DNA of 64,000 nt from Cyclobacteriaceae bacterium (lineage in GTDB: Bacteria > Bacteroidota > Bacteroidia > Cytophagales > Cyclobacteriaceae), in the NCBI GenBank assembly GCA_020832305.1, contig JAFIEV010000071.1, positions 62,001 to 126,000 on the forward strand, in the 5' to 3' direction. This document shows, piece by piece, positions 33,924-42,938 of the stretch. Under the pieces are notes generated by a model that was not told where the DNA came from, did not search any database, and saw only the letters and a program-made list of their open reading frames with translations. The first letter of the stretch is position 1. Each line of letters begins with the position of its first letter. A program made the position numbers and the translations under genes.

Positions 33924-35720
33924 TTAATACCGAATATGATAGACGGGCAATTTCCCGGCATTTGATTTAATTATTATTTTTTGCATACCTGCCTCATAGA
34001 TATAATCCTCTCCAGCCATCAGCCAATTTCCATCCAATTCAATGGATGATGGCTGTTCCGGTGAATGAATCCTCAATATATGATCACAAACTTTGCCTTC
34101 AAAATCTACCTGAAGTACCTCGCCCGACCAGCTATATTTTACCGTAGTGGACAGATCATTTTCCCTGAACAATTCAAAAGCATGTTGTTGCAGATCTGGA
34201 TAAATCTGTAAGGTAATGTATCCGGCAAAATCTGAACTGCCAAAACCCGTATAATCTCTCTCAATATTCATAGGCACGATGGCACCTTCCCTGATGTAAA
34301 CCGGGTATTCATCGAGTTGAAAGGTTCTCTTGAAAACCTGATTCCCATTCAGTAATTCAAGGTCATTGAACCAGTACCTCCATTTCCCGGCCGGCAGTTG
34401 AACTTCATTTTCCAGCTTATCCTGATAAATAGGGGCCACCAGAAAGTCTTCTCCAAAAAGATAATGGTACTTGCCGCGCACAGGAGTTTGCAGACGTCTG
34501 CCGCCCTGGTGTGCCTTTACCACATAGTGATACATATAGGGCACCAGCTCGGTATGCAGCCAGGAAAACTTACGGATGATTTCCAGCTCTTCCTGACTGC
34601 GGTTCCATAACATTCTATCGCCATGGCCCCCATTCATAAATAAACCGCAAAAAGTTGAAAATTGAGTCCATCGTATGTATAAGCGGGGTGGAATAACCGA
34701 TCCCGAAAACCCGGCAATATCAGAACCAACAATATTGTACCCCTTTTCAGCGCTTCTGAGTATGCTCGATATGGCCGATTCAAAACCCTGAATTCCTTTG
34801 AGGGCAATATCTTTACCATCAGACCCGGAGGCCTCGATCATTTCATCCGTAACCCATTTGTGCTCCTGATCCCCCACCCAATTTACCGGTGAGGCATCAA
34901 TGGGGGCAAAACCTTCCGGATGAAAATGCCGGTCCATAGCCCTTGACAACGTAACGAATTCAGGGTTTTGAGAGAGTCCGTGGCGATACTCCTCCCGATA
35001 ATAATAATCCATATATTTGCGGGTGGTACTGAGCCCCTCTGCTGTTCTGAAATAAAAATAAGGAATCGGCCCTAAGGTAGCATAATTGAGAGTGGCTGTG
35101 CCATCGAGCTTCCATCCATCGATGCCCATATCAAAAACATTTTGCTGCAAAGATCTCCACCATGTCATGGCTTCAGGATTGGAGTAATCGATAAAGCCTC
35201 CCCTTCCTTTCCACCATTTACTGGGTTTATCACCTCCTGTAAGATAATCCCGGCGGCGGGCTTCCTGATACCAATCGTCTGATTCACGTATGCGGGTATC
35301 TTTGCTGTAGCTGTTAACCATGGTGGTCATCCATAAGATGATGCGGTATCCCTGGTCTTTAAGGCTTTTAAACCATACTTCAGGGTTTGGATAAAGGAGG
35401 GTATCCACTTCAAAATCGTTATAGCGCATGCTCCATGGACTGTCAATAATGATGGTCCGTACCGGAATATCGTATTGACGATATCCTGCCAGCAGGCTGT
35501 CAACATACTCTGCTGTATTGTAATCATCTTCCCAAATCCAGCACTCCAATGCCCATGCAGGCGTTAGCGGCGGGTTTCCATGCCTTTGGGCATTAAATGG
35601 CATCCCCCACAAAGGATAGACCAGGTAAAAGTAGGCAAGCCCCAAAATGAAAAGTATGAAAAAGAGCAATACTAAGAGCGCTCTTTTTAAGCGCTTATTT
35701 TTCGCTGGCGTTTGAATCAT
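33924..35720 (-). CDS. Glycoside hydrolase family 31 enzyme, membrane anchored
   Basis: Protein of 598 residues with an N-terminal membrane helix (about 13-35) and no clear cleavage site. The catalytic barrel starts soon after (WALECWIWEDDYNT). The nucleophile is probably Asp206 in DGWKLDG, the acid/base Asp284 in NWVGDQ, and GSDIAGFSGS is the conserved substrate-site block. The C-terminal beta domains follow (LVAPIYQ, PVYIREGAIVP). Most GH31 proteins have an N-terminal beta-sandwich of about 200 residues before the barrel; it is missing here. GH31 members cleave alpha-glucosides, alpha-xylosides or alpha-galactosides; the substrate is unknown. It is followed by GH92. Confidence 0.9.
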   Translation of the reverse strand: MIQTPAKNKRLKRALLVLLFFILFILGLAYFYLVYPLWGMPFNAQRHGNPPLTPAWALECWIWEDDYNTAEYVDSLLAGYRQYDIPVRTIIIDSPWSMRYNDFEVDTLLYPNPEVWFKSLKDQGYRIILWMTTMVNSYSKDTRIRESDDWYQEARRRDYLTGGDKPSKWWKGRGGFIDYSNPEAMTWWRSLQQNVFDMGIDGWKLDGTATLNYATLGPIPYFYFRTAEGLSTTRKYMDYYYREEYRHGLSQNPEFVTLSRAMDRHFHPEGFAPIDASPVNWVGDQEHKWVTDEMIEASGSDGKDIALKGIQGFESAISSILRSAEKGYNIVGSDIAGFSGSVIPPRLYIRWTQFSTFCGLFMNGGHGDRMLWNRSQEELEIIRKFSWLHTELVPYMYHYVVKAHQGGRRLQTPVRGKYHYLFGEDFLVAPIYQDKLENEVQLPAGKWRYWFNDLELLNGNQVFKRTFQLDEYPVYIREGAIVPMNIERDYTGFGSSDFAGYITLQIYPDLQQHAFELFRENDLSTTVKYSWSGEVLQVDFEGKVCDHILRIHSPEQPSSIELDGNWLMAGEDYIYEAGMQKIIIKSNAGKLPVYHIRY

Positions 35721-35919
35721 CTTTAGAGAAACTATTTAATTACTATTTTCTACATGATAAGTCTGAAAAGCTGGGAAAAAGTACCCTGTAATTTATAAAT
35801 TCAGGCAACTAATTTTAATTGCGGGCAAGGGAAACAATGTTTTTGCCGATCGCGCTAGCTTGCTGTTTTGATTTTTAGTTTTATAAGAATAAAAGGTTTC
35901 AGAAGGCCACTGATTTTTC

Positions 35920-35927
35920 TATTTTTG
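35920..35927 (+). promoter_or_regulatory. Candidate -7 promoter box for leuS
   Basis: TATTTTTG matches the TAnnTTTG pattern 52 bp before the leuS ATG. The -33 position shows only TTTC, so support is partial. Confidence 0.35.
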
Positions 35928-35979
35928 CAGCTATTTTATAAATGGGCACAAAATAAATATCCTTTTAAGTCGGAAAAGC

Positions 35980-38748
35980 ATGGCAGAATACAATATCAAT
36001 GATATCGAAAAGAAGTGGCAGGATTACTGGAAGAAAAATCAGGTCTATAAAGTAACTACCGACCCCTCCCGTCCTAAGTTTTATGTGCTGGACATGTTTC
36101 CATATCCTTCCGGCGCAGGCTTGCACGTTGGTCACCCTCTCGGTTACATCGCCTCAGATATTGTAGCCCGTTTCAAAAGGCTTAAGGGATTCAATGTATT
36201 GCACCCTATGGGTTTTGATGCCTTTGGCTTGCCTGCCGAACAGTATGCCATAGACACCGGACAGCATCCTGCTATTACTACGGCACAGAATATCGAAAAA
36301 TATAAGGAACAACTTAACAACCTGGGCTTTTCATACGACTGGGACAGAGAAGTTCAAACCTGTGATCCTTCATATTATAAATGGACACAATGGATTTTTA
36401 TGCAGCTTTTCAACAGCTGGTATGATAAAAAAACCGGCAAGGCCCTGGCTATAGAATCTCTGATAGAAATACTGAATCAACAAGGAAATGCCGGGCTGAG
36501 TGCTGCCTGTGATGACGATACCCCTGAGATCTCCGCTGAAGAATGGAAGGCATTTTCCGATGAAGAAAAGGCTGCATTTTTGCTCAAATACCGTCTCACT
36601 TACCCCGCTGATTCTATGGTAAACTGGTGTCCGGCATTGGGCACCGTTTTGGCCAATGATGAAGTAAAAGATGGCTTTTCTGAAAGAGGGGGGCATCCGG
36701 TAGAGCGCAAAAAAATGAAGCAGTGGATGATGCGTATTACTGCCTACGCCGACAGGCTGCTGGAAAACCTGGAAAAGCTCAACTGGTCTGAGGCTTTAAA
36801 AGAGATGCAAAGGAACTGGATCGGCAAATCCTATGGCTGCGAACTGGATTTTAAGGTAGTTGGCAAGGATATTACCTTAACGGCTTTCACCACCCGATCC
36901 GATACCATTTACGGTGTGACCTATGTGGTACTGGCTCCTGAACACGAACTGATTGAAACCCTGACTACCCCCGACCAAAAAGAAGCCGTAGATGCCTATG
37001 TAAGTGCCGCCAAAAACCGGTCTGAGCGGGAAAGAATGGCTGATGTAAAAACGGTCTCCGGGGTATTTACCGGCAGTTTTGTAGTAAACCCCTTTAACAA
37101 TGAAGAGGTGCCCCTGTGGATTGCCGACTATGTGTTGGCCGGATATGGAACCGGCGTGGTTATGGCCGTACCTTCCTCCGATGACAGGGATTTTAGATTT
37201 GCCCGGCATTTCGATCTGCCCGTTCGATGTGTTATTGAAGGCACTGAAGAAATGGCCGATCCTACTGAAAAAAAGCATGGTAAAATGATTAATTCGGGCA
37301 TCTTAAATGGCATGGAATCTACCGATGCCATTACCGCTGCCAATAACTATGCTGCAGAAAAGGGCATAGGAAAACCCAAAGTCAATTACCGCATGCGCGA
37401 TGCCGTATTCAGCAGGCAAAGGTATTGGGGTGAACCCGTTCCTGTGCATTTTAAAAATGGCATCCCCCATTTGATCGATGAAAAAGATTTGCCGCTGGAG
37501 CTCCCGCCGGTAGATGAATACAAGCCCACCGAAACCGGAGAGCCTCCCCTGGCCAGGGCTAAAGACTGGAAATACAAAGGCGACTTTGATTACGAACACA
37601 CCACCATGCCTGGATGGGCAGGATCAAGTTGGTATTTTTTGAGATATATGGATGCCACCAATGACCGTGAATTCGTTTCCAGTGATGCTGTAAAATACTG
37701 GAATGAAGTAGACCTCTACATTGGCGGTACCGAACATGCCACAGGGCATTTGCTGTACTCAAGGTTCTGGAATATGTTTTTATACGACCGGGGTTTTATT
37801 TTTCATGAAGAACCCTTCCGTCGCCTGGTCAATCAGGGCATGATTCAGGGCAGGTCTAATATGGTTTACAAACTCAAAGATCAAAACAAGTTTGTTTCTG
37901 AAGGATTAAAGGATGATTATGAGGTGATCGAATTAAGGGCAGATGTCAACATGGTCGATCATGACATTCTTGATATCGAAGCTTTTAAGAAATGGAGACC
38001 TGAATATTCTGATGCGGAGTTTGTGCTTGAAGGCGGCAAATACAAATGTGGTGTGGTGGTTGAAAAGATGTCAAAATCTAAATACAACACCATTAATCCC
38101 GATGACATGGTTAGTAAATACGGTGCAGATACACTCCGCATGTACGAGATGTTTCTGGGGCCCATAGAGATGTCAAAACCCTGGAATACCGCCGGTATCG
38201 ATGGCGTTGCCAAGTTTCTCAGAAGATTCTGGATGCTCTTTTTTGACGATAAAGGCAAATACAGGGTGAATGATGAAAACCCTGCTGCAGAAGAGTTAAA
38301 GGTATTGCACAAAACCATTAAAAAAGTGCAGGATGACATCGAACAGCTTTCCTTCAATACCTGTGTGAGTGAATTTATGATTTGTTTAAACCAGCTCACG
38401 CAATTAAAATGTTATAAAAAAGCCATTTTACAGGAACTCGTAGTAGTGCTTTCACCCTTTGCCCCACATTTGTGCGAGGAACTGTGGCATCATTTGGGGA
38501 ATGCGGATTCGGTGGTTAATGCTGCTTACCCTGTTTTTAATCCGCAATACGTTCAGGAAGCCAGTTTTGAGTATCCGATTATGATAAATGGCAAATTAAG
38601 AGCGAAGATAAGTTTCGCGGTTGATGCACCTCAGGATGCCATGAAAGAAACCGTACTGGGCAACGAAATTGTTCAAAAATGGCTGGATGGCAAAGCGCCG
38701 AAAAACATCATTGTTGTGCCTAATAAAATAATCAATGTAGTGGTGTAA
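35980..38748 (+). CDS. leuS: Leucyl-tRNA synthetase
   Basis: Cytoplasmic class Ia synthetase of 922 residues that charges tRNA-Leu with leucine. The HIGH-type motif is in GAGLHVGHPLGY near the N-terminus, the CP1 editing domain includes FTTRSDTIYGVTYV and AVPSSDDRDF, and KMSKSKYN gives the second catalytic motif. The anticodon-binding domain and a small C-terminal domain close it. Two lineage-type insertions (about residues 140-200 and 630-670) lengthen it somewhat beyond E. coli LeuS. It stands alone, between the GH31 gene (divergent) and the restriction operon. Confidence 0.98.
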   Translation: MAEYNINDIEKKWQDYWKKNQVYKVTTDPSRPKFYVLDMFPYPSGAGLHVGHPLGYIASDIVARFKRLKGFNVLHPMGFDAFGLPAEQYAIDTGQHPAITTAQNIEKYKEQLNNLGFSYDWDREVQTCDPSYYKWTQWIFMQLFNSWYDKKTGKALAIESLIEILNQQGNAGLSAACDDDTPEISAEEWKAFSDEEKAAFLLKYRLTYPADSMVNWCPALGTVLANDEVKDGFSERGGHPVERKKMKQWMMRITAYADRLLENLEKLNWSEALKEMQRNWIGKSYGCELDFKVVGKDITLTAFTTRSDTIYGVTYVVLAPEHELIETLTTPDQKEAVDAYVSAAKNRSERERMADVKTVSGVFTGSFVVNPFNNEEVPLWIADYVLAGYGTGVVMAVPSSDDRDFRFARHFDLPVRCVIEGTEEMADPTEKKHGKMINSGILNGMESTDAITAANNYAAEKGIGKPKVNYRMRDAVFSRQRYWGEPVPVHFKNGIPHLIDEKDLPLELPPVDEYKPTETGEPPLARAKDWKYKGDFDYEHTTMPGWAGSSWYFLRYMDATNDREFVSSDAVKYWNEVDLYIGGTEHATGHLLYSRFWNMFLYDRGFIFHEEPFRRLVNQGMIQGRSNMVYKLKDQNKFVSEGLKDDYEVIELRADVNMVDHDILDIEAFKKWRPEYSDAEFVLEGGKYKCGVVVEKMSKSKYNTINPDDMVSKYGADTLRMYEMFLGPIEMSKPWNTAGIDGVAKFLRRFWMLFFDDKGKYRVNDENPAAEELKVLHKTIKKVQDDIEQLSFNTCVSEFMICLNQLTQLKCYKKAILQELVVVLSPFAPHLCEELWHHLGNADSVVNAAYPVFNPQYVQEASFEYPIMINGKLRAKISFAVDAPQDAMKETVLGNEIVQKWLDGKAPKNIIVVPNKIINVVV

Positions 38749-39217
38749 ACCCACACAGGGGATATTTAATAAAATTTCTATCTTTAACCATCCCGGATAA
38801 TAAAATACTTTTATGACTGGGATGGGAAGGGTCAAGTTAAGGTAAGATCATTAACTGATGCAGTAGCTTCGATGATTGCTTAACTGCTTTTATATGCAGT
38901 TCATCATTCCGGTCGAATTGTTTATTAGATTTTAATATTCAATTCAAGTCGTCCTCCAAAGCCAAGTTCAACAATTTTTTGAAGCGTTGATATTCGCGCT
39001 TCCTTTATGTTGTTTTCAACAATATTCGTGAAGTTCTGACATTTCCCCGGCGCTCATTTTTTTCAATTCAAATAAATAAAGCAATGCAGAGCCTGTCAAG
39101 ATACAGCGGGGAGCCATTGCTGCACCCGATGGCGCTCAGATGACCGACAGAAAATTTGGACAAAAAAACGGAATTTTTTTACGTAATTTGACCAGCTATG
39201 TATTTTAGAATATTAAA
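38749..39217. other. Intergenic region between leuS and the restriction operon
   Basis: This 469-bp region holds the relic of a HTH regulator on the minus strand (listed separately) and a possible hairpin, CCATCCC (38788-38794) with GGGATGG (38819-38825), that could follow leuS but lacks a T run. The last 90 bp, rich in A and T, probably carry the hsdR promoter. No intact gene is seen. Confidence 0.5.
38925..39060 (-). pseudogene. Relic of a XRE-type helix-turn-helix regulator
   Basis: The leftward frame ending at 38925 reads NIVENNIKEARISTLQKIVE then LGFGGRLELNIKI and stop. This resembles the C-terminal end of HigA/HipB-like XRE regulators, in which a helix ISTLQKIVE is followed by GGxLEL. 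Just upstream, in another frame, MSAGEMSEL could belong to the same gene, so a frameshift and loss of the N-terminal part are likely. The identification rests on a short stretch. Confidence 0.5.
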
Positions 39218-42025
39218 GTGAAAAACGAGAAACTGACAAGGAAAGAAATCATTGATAACCGCTTAAAACAAGCGGATTGGAATGTGACTGACCGAACTCA
39301 GGTAATTGAGGAATTTGATATTCACCTGACAACTGTGGCAGAACCTTTAACACCATATGCCGGTCATCAATACAGCGACTATGTTTTATTGGGAAAAGAC
39401 GGCAAGCCACTTGCCGTTGTGGAAGCAAAAAAAACCTCATTGGACGCTGCACTGGGTCGTGAACAGGCCAAACAATATTGCTACAATATTCAATCAACGC
39501 AGGGCGTGGACTTGCCTTTTTGTTTTTACACCAATGGACATGACATTTACTTTTGGGACTTAGACAATTATCCGCCAAAGAAAGTCTATGGCTTCCCAAC
39601 ACGTGACGACCTTGAACGCTATGCTTATATAAGAAAAGCAAGAAAGCAATTAGCAGGAGAACTCATCAACACCAAAATTGCAGGACGGAACTATCAAATT
39701 GCCTCTATCCGTGCTGTAATGGAGGCCATTGAAAAACGGAAGCGCAAATTCTTGCTGGTAATGGCGACAGGCACGGGCAAAACAAGAACCTGCATTGCAT
39801 TGGTGGATGCATTAATGAGAGCAGGCTGGGCAGAAAGGGTCTTGTTTTTGGTTGACAGGATTGCCCTTCGCGACCAAACACTGGAAGCATTTAAAGAACA
39901 TTTGCCAAACGAACCGCGCTGGCCAAAACAAGCCGAAAAAGAGATTGCTACCGACAGACGAATCTATGTGTCAACCTATCCTACCATGTTGAATATAATT
40001 CGCAGTGAAGAAAAATCTTTAAGTCCGCATTTTTTTGATTTGATTGTGGTAGACGAAAGCCACCGCAGTATTTATAACACCTATCAGGAAATTCTTGACT
40101 ACTTCAATACCATCACACTAGGCTTGACAGCCACGCCAACAGATGTTATTGATCACAACACTTTTCAGCTGTTTGAATGTGAAGATGGCGTTCCAACTTT
40201 TGCTTATTCCTACGAAGAAGCAGTCAATCATATTCCGCCTTATCTCAGTAATTTTCAGGTAATGAAAATCAAAACCAGGTTTCAGGACGAAGGCATAAAC
40301 AAGCGGACTATTACGCTGGAAGACCAGCAGAAATTGATGTTGGAAGGAAAAGAAATTGAAGAAATCAATTACGAAGGAACAGAGATTGAAAAGAAAGTAA
40401 TCAACCGCGGCACAAATGCTTTGATTGTACGTGAATTCATGGAAGAATGTATCAAAGATGCCAACGGAGTTTTGCCAGGGAAAACGATTTTCTTTTGCCT
40501 CAGCAAAGCCCATGCAAGACGGATAGAAGAAATATTCGATTCGCTTTATCCTGAATACAAAGGTGAATTAGCCAAAGTGTTGGTAAGCGAAGACCCCCGG
40601 GTGTATGGCAAAGGTGGTTTGCTTGATCAGTTTATAAGTAACGATATGCCACGAATTGCCATAAGTGTAGATATGCTCGACACGGGAATTGATGTGCGTG
40701 AACTGGTGAATCTGGTTTTTGCAAAACCTGTTTACAGCTATACCAAGTTTTGGCAAATGATTGGCAGAGGAACCCGTTTACTCGAACCTGAAAAAATAAA
40801 ACCCTGGTGCACTCAAAAAGACAATTTCCTGATTCTTGATTGTTGGGACAACTTCGAGTACTTCAAAATAAATCCCAAAGGAAAAGAACCCAAAGCGCAA
40901 ATTCCCTTGCCTGTTCGCTTATTTGGTGTGCGGTTGGAAAAGATCAGAGCCTGCCTGCCAGGAGGCAGGGCCAAAACTCAAAGTAATTCAGAAATTGTAA
41001 TTAAGGAAGTTCAGAAAATCAGAAAGCAGGTGGAAGGATTGCCGAAAAACTCGGTAGTGATTTTGGAAGCCCGAAATGACTTGCAGCGTTTGGAAGATGA
41101 AAACTTCTGGAACAAGCTCACGTCTGATAAAATGGAATTTTTGGAAGCCGTAGTAAAACCATTGCTACGCACGGTTTCAGATGTTGATTTCAAAGCCATG
41201 CGATTTGAAAAAGATATCGTAGAAGTTTCATTGGCTCATTTGACCGGTGAAACAGATAAATTTGAAACGCTGAAAGAAAGCATCATCGAAGAAATTGGAG
41301 AACTGCCTTTAAGCATCAACATTGTGGCAAGAGAGCAGGAATTAATTCGTCAGGCACAAAGCAATCATTACTGGGCCGGCATCAATGAGGATAAATTTGA
41401 AGAGATGATTCAGAAATTATCGCCTTTAATGAAATTCCGTGAAGCGGTCATTCCCTTAGCCCCGCCCAAATTCAACCTGAAAGACATTGTTGCTGAAAAA
41501 GAATTTGTAGAGTTTGGCCCGCAACACGAAGCATTGAGTGTAGCCAAATACCGTGAACTGGTAGAAAAGAAAATCAATGAACTGGTATCAGGCAGTCCGA
41601 TTTTACAAAAACTAAAGCAAGGGCTGGACATCACACCCGAGGAAGCAGAGCAATTAGCATCTGAACTGCACAATGAGCATCCGCACATTACCATTGATTT
41701 GCTTCGCAAGGTCTACAACCACCGCAAAGCGGCATTGGTGCAATTCATCAAACACATTCTGGGCATTGAACCATTAGAAACCTTTGCCGAAACCGTTACT
41801 AAAGCATTTGATGATTTTATTGTCAAACACAGTTACCTCAGCAGCCGACAACTGCAATTTCTCGATTTACTTAAGAATTTTGTCTTGGAAAAAGGTGATG
41901 TAAGCAGACGCAACCTGATTGAATCTCCCTTTACCATGCTTCACCCCGAGGGCATCAGAGGAATTTTCAATCAAAAAGAAATTGATGAAATATTACGTTT
42001 AACCGAAAAAGTATTGGCGGCATAA
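39218..42025 (+). CDS. hsdR: Type I restriction enzyme, R subunit
   Basis: ATP-driven translocase and nuclease of 935 residues. An N-terminal nuclease domain has the D...ExK pattern (DYVLLGKDGKPLAVVEAKK). A superfamily 2 helicase core follows with Walker A MATGTGKT (about 182-189), VVDESH, LTATP and the late motif QMIGRGTR. The C-terminal part would bind HsdM. The start is a GTG at 39218, as no in-frame ATG fits; translation may be modest. The complex cuts DNA that lacks the methylation set by HsdM/HsdS. A small palindromic segment lies inside the gene (40950-40969). The BRO protein gene follows after 58 bp. Confidence 0.95.
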   Translation: MKNEKLTRKEIIDNRLKQADWNVTDRTQVIEEFDIHLTTVAEPLTPYAGHQYSDYVLLGKDGKPLAVVEAKKTSLDAALGREQAKQYCYNIQSTQGVDLPFCFYTNGHDIYFWDLDNYPPKKVYGFPTRDDLERYAYIRKARKQLAGELINTKIAGRNYQIASIRAVMEAIEKRKRKFLLVMATGTGKTRTCIALVDALMRAGWAERVLFLVDRIALRDQTLEAFKEHLPNEPRWPKQAEKEIATDRRIYVSTYPTMLNIIRSEEKSLSPHFFDLIVVDESHRSIYNTYQEILDYFNTITLGLTATPTDVIDHNTFQLFECEDGVPTFAYSYEEAVNHIPPYLSNFQVMKIKTRFQDEGINKRTITLEDQQKLMLEGKEIEEINYEGTEIEKKVINRGTNALIVREFMEECIKDANGVLPGKTIFFCLSKAHARRIEEIFDSLYPEYKGELAKVLVSEDPRVYGKGGLLDQFISNDMPRIAISVDMLDTGIDVRELVNLVFAKPVYSYTKFWQMIGRGTRLLEPEKIKPWCTQKDNFLILDCWDNFEYFKINPKGKEPKAQIPLPVRLFGVRLEKIRACLPGGRAKTQSNSEIVIKEVQKIRKQVEGLPKNSVVILEARNDLQRLEDENFWNKLTSDKMEFLEAVVKPLLRTVSDVDFKAMRFEKDIVEVSLAHLTGETDKFETLKESIIEEIGELPLSINIVAREQELIRQAQSNHYWAGINEDKFEEMIQKLSPLMKFREAVIPLAPPKFNLKDIVAEKEFVEFGPQHEALSVAKYRELVEKKINELVSGSPILQKLKQGLDITPEEAEQLASELHNEHPHITIDLLRKVYNHRKAALVQFIKHILGIEPLETFAETVTKAFDDFIVKHSYLSSRQLQFLDLLKNFVLEKGDVSRRNLIESPFTMLHPEGIRGIFNQKEIDEILRLTEKVLAA
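40950..40969. repeat. Short GC-rich palindrome inside hsdR
   Basis: CCTGCCT (40950-40956) and AGGCAGG (40963-40969) are perfect complements within the coding frame, giving the residues CLPGGR between the helicase and C-terminal parts. It is richer in G and C than its surroundings and looks like a small palindromic element inserted in frame. No second copy was noticed in the window. Confidence 0.45.
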
Positions 42026-42083
42026 AAAATGAAACGGTTACAAATTGTAACGGTTTTAAAATAACTGAAAACCAGATGTATCC

Positions 42084-42938
42084 ATGAAAAAACAAAATGA
42101 GATTAAGGTTTTTGAAGACAAGCAGGTAAGGGCGGTATGGAGTGAAGAACAGGAAAAGTGGTATTTTTCTGTTATTGATGTAATTGAAGTGTTAACCGGC
42201 AGCCCAAGACCCAGAAAATATTGGAATGCTTTAAAAACGAAGCTTAAAGCCGAAGGAAGTGAGTTGTCCCATAATTTGGGACAACTGAAAATGCAATCGA
42301 CTGATGGGAAATTTTATCTAACCGATGTAGCCGATACTGAGCAGCTTTTCCGATTAATTCAATCAATTCCTTCACCCAAAGCAGAGCCCTTTAAACAATG
42401 GCTGGCACAGGTAGCGGCAGAAAGGTTAGACGAAATGCAGGACCCTGAACTTAGCATTGACAGGGCTCTTGAGCAATACATGAAACTTGGTTATTCAGAA
42501 AACTGGATTAACCAACGCCTCAAAAGTATTGAAATCAGAAAAGAGCTGACAGACGAATGGAAAAAGAGAGGATTGAAAGAAGGCGTTCAATTTGCTACAC
42601 TTACTGATATTATCACCAAAGCCTGGAGCGATAAAACCACTAAAGAATACAAAATCCTGAAAGGTTTGAAAAAGGAAAACCTGAGAGACAATATGACAAA
42701 CACCGAATTGATATTGAATATGCTGGCAGAAGCTTCGACCAAAGACATTTCGGAAGCAGTGAAGCCCAATGATTTTGAAGAAAGTAAGAAGGTGGCTAAG
42801 CAAGGTGGCAATGTGGCCAAAGTTGCACGAAAGGAGCTGGAAGCAAAAACAGGAAAAAATGTAGTTACCTCTTTAAATGCAAAAACCGCCCTTGGATTAA
42901 ATGAAGGCGATAAGAAAAAAACAAAAAAGAAAAAGTAG
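42084..42938 (+). CDS. BRO-family (antirepressor-like) protein inside the restriction operon
   Basis: A 284-residue protein with a BRO-N domain (about 1-105; FEDKQVRAVWSEEQEKWYFS and YWNALKTKLKAEG, then YLTDVADTEQLFRLIQSIPS). A helical region follows (SIDRALEQYMKLGYSENWIN, then LTDEWKKRGLKEG), then a basic tail ending in KKKTKKKK. It resembles the DinD/phage antirepressor-like proteins often encoded between hsdR and hsdM in type I systems. A DNA-binding or regulatory role is likely but not proven. hsdM starts directly after its stop codon, so translation is coupled. Confidence 0.9.
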   Translation: MKKQNEIKVFEDKQVRAVWSEEQEKWYFSVIDVIEVLTGSPRPRKYWNALKTKLKAEGSELSHNLGQLKMQSTDGKFYLTDVADTEQLFRLIQSIPSPKAEPFKQWLAQVAAERLDEMQDPELSIDRALEQYMKLGYSENWINQRLKSIEIRKELTDEWKKRGLKEGVQFATLTDIITKAWSDKTTKEYKILKGLKKENLRDNMTNTELILNMLAEASTKDISEAVKPNDFEESKKVAKQGGNVAKVARKELEAKTGKNVVTSLNAKTALGLNEGDKKKTKKKK

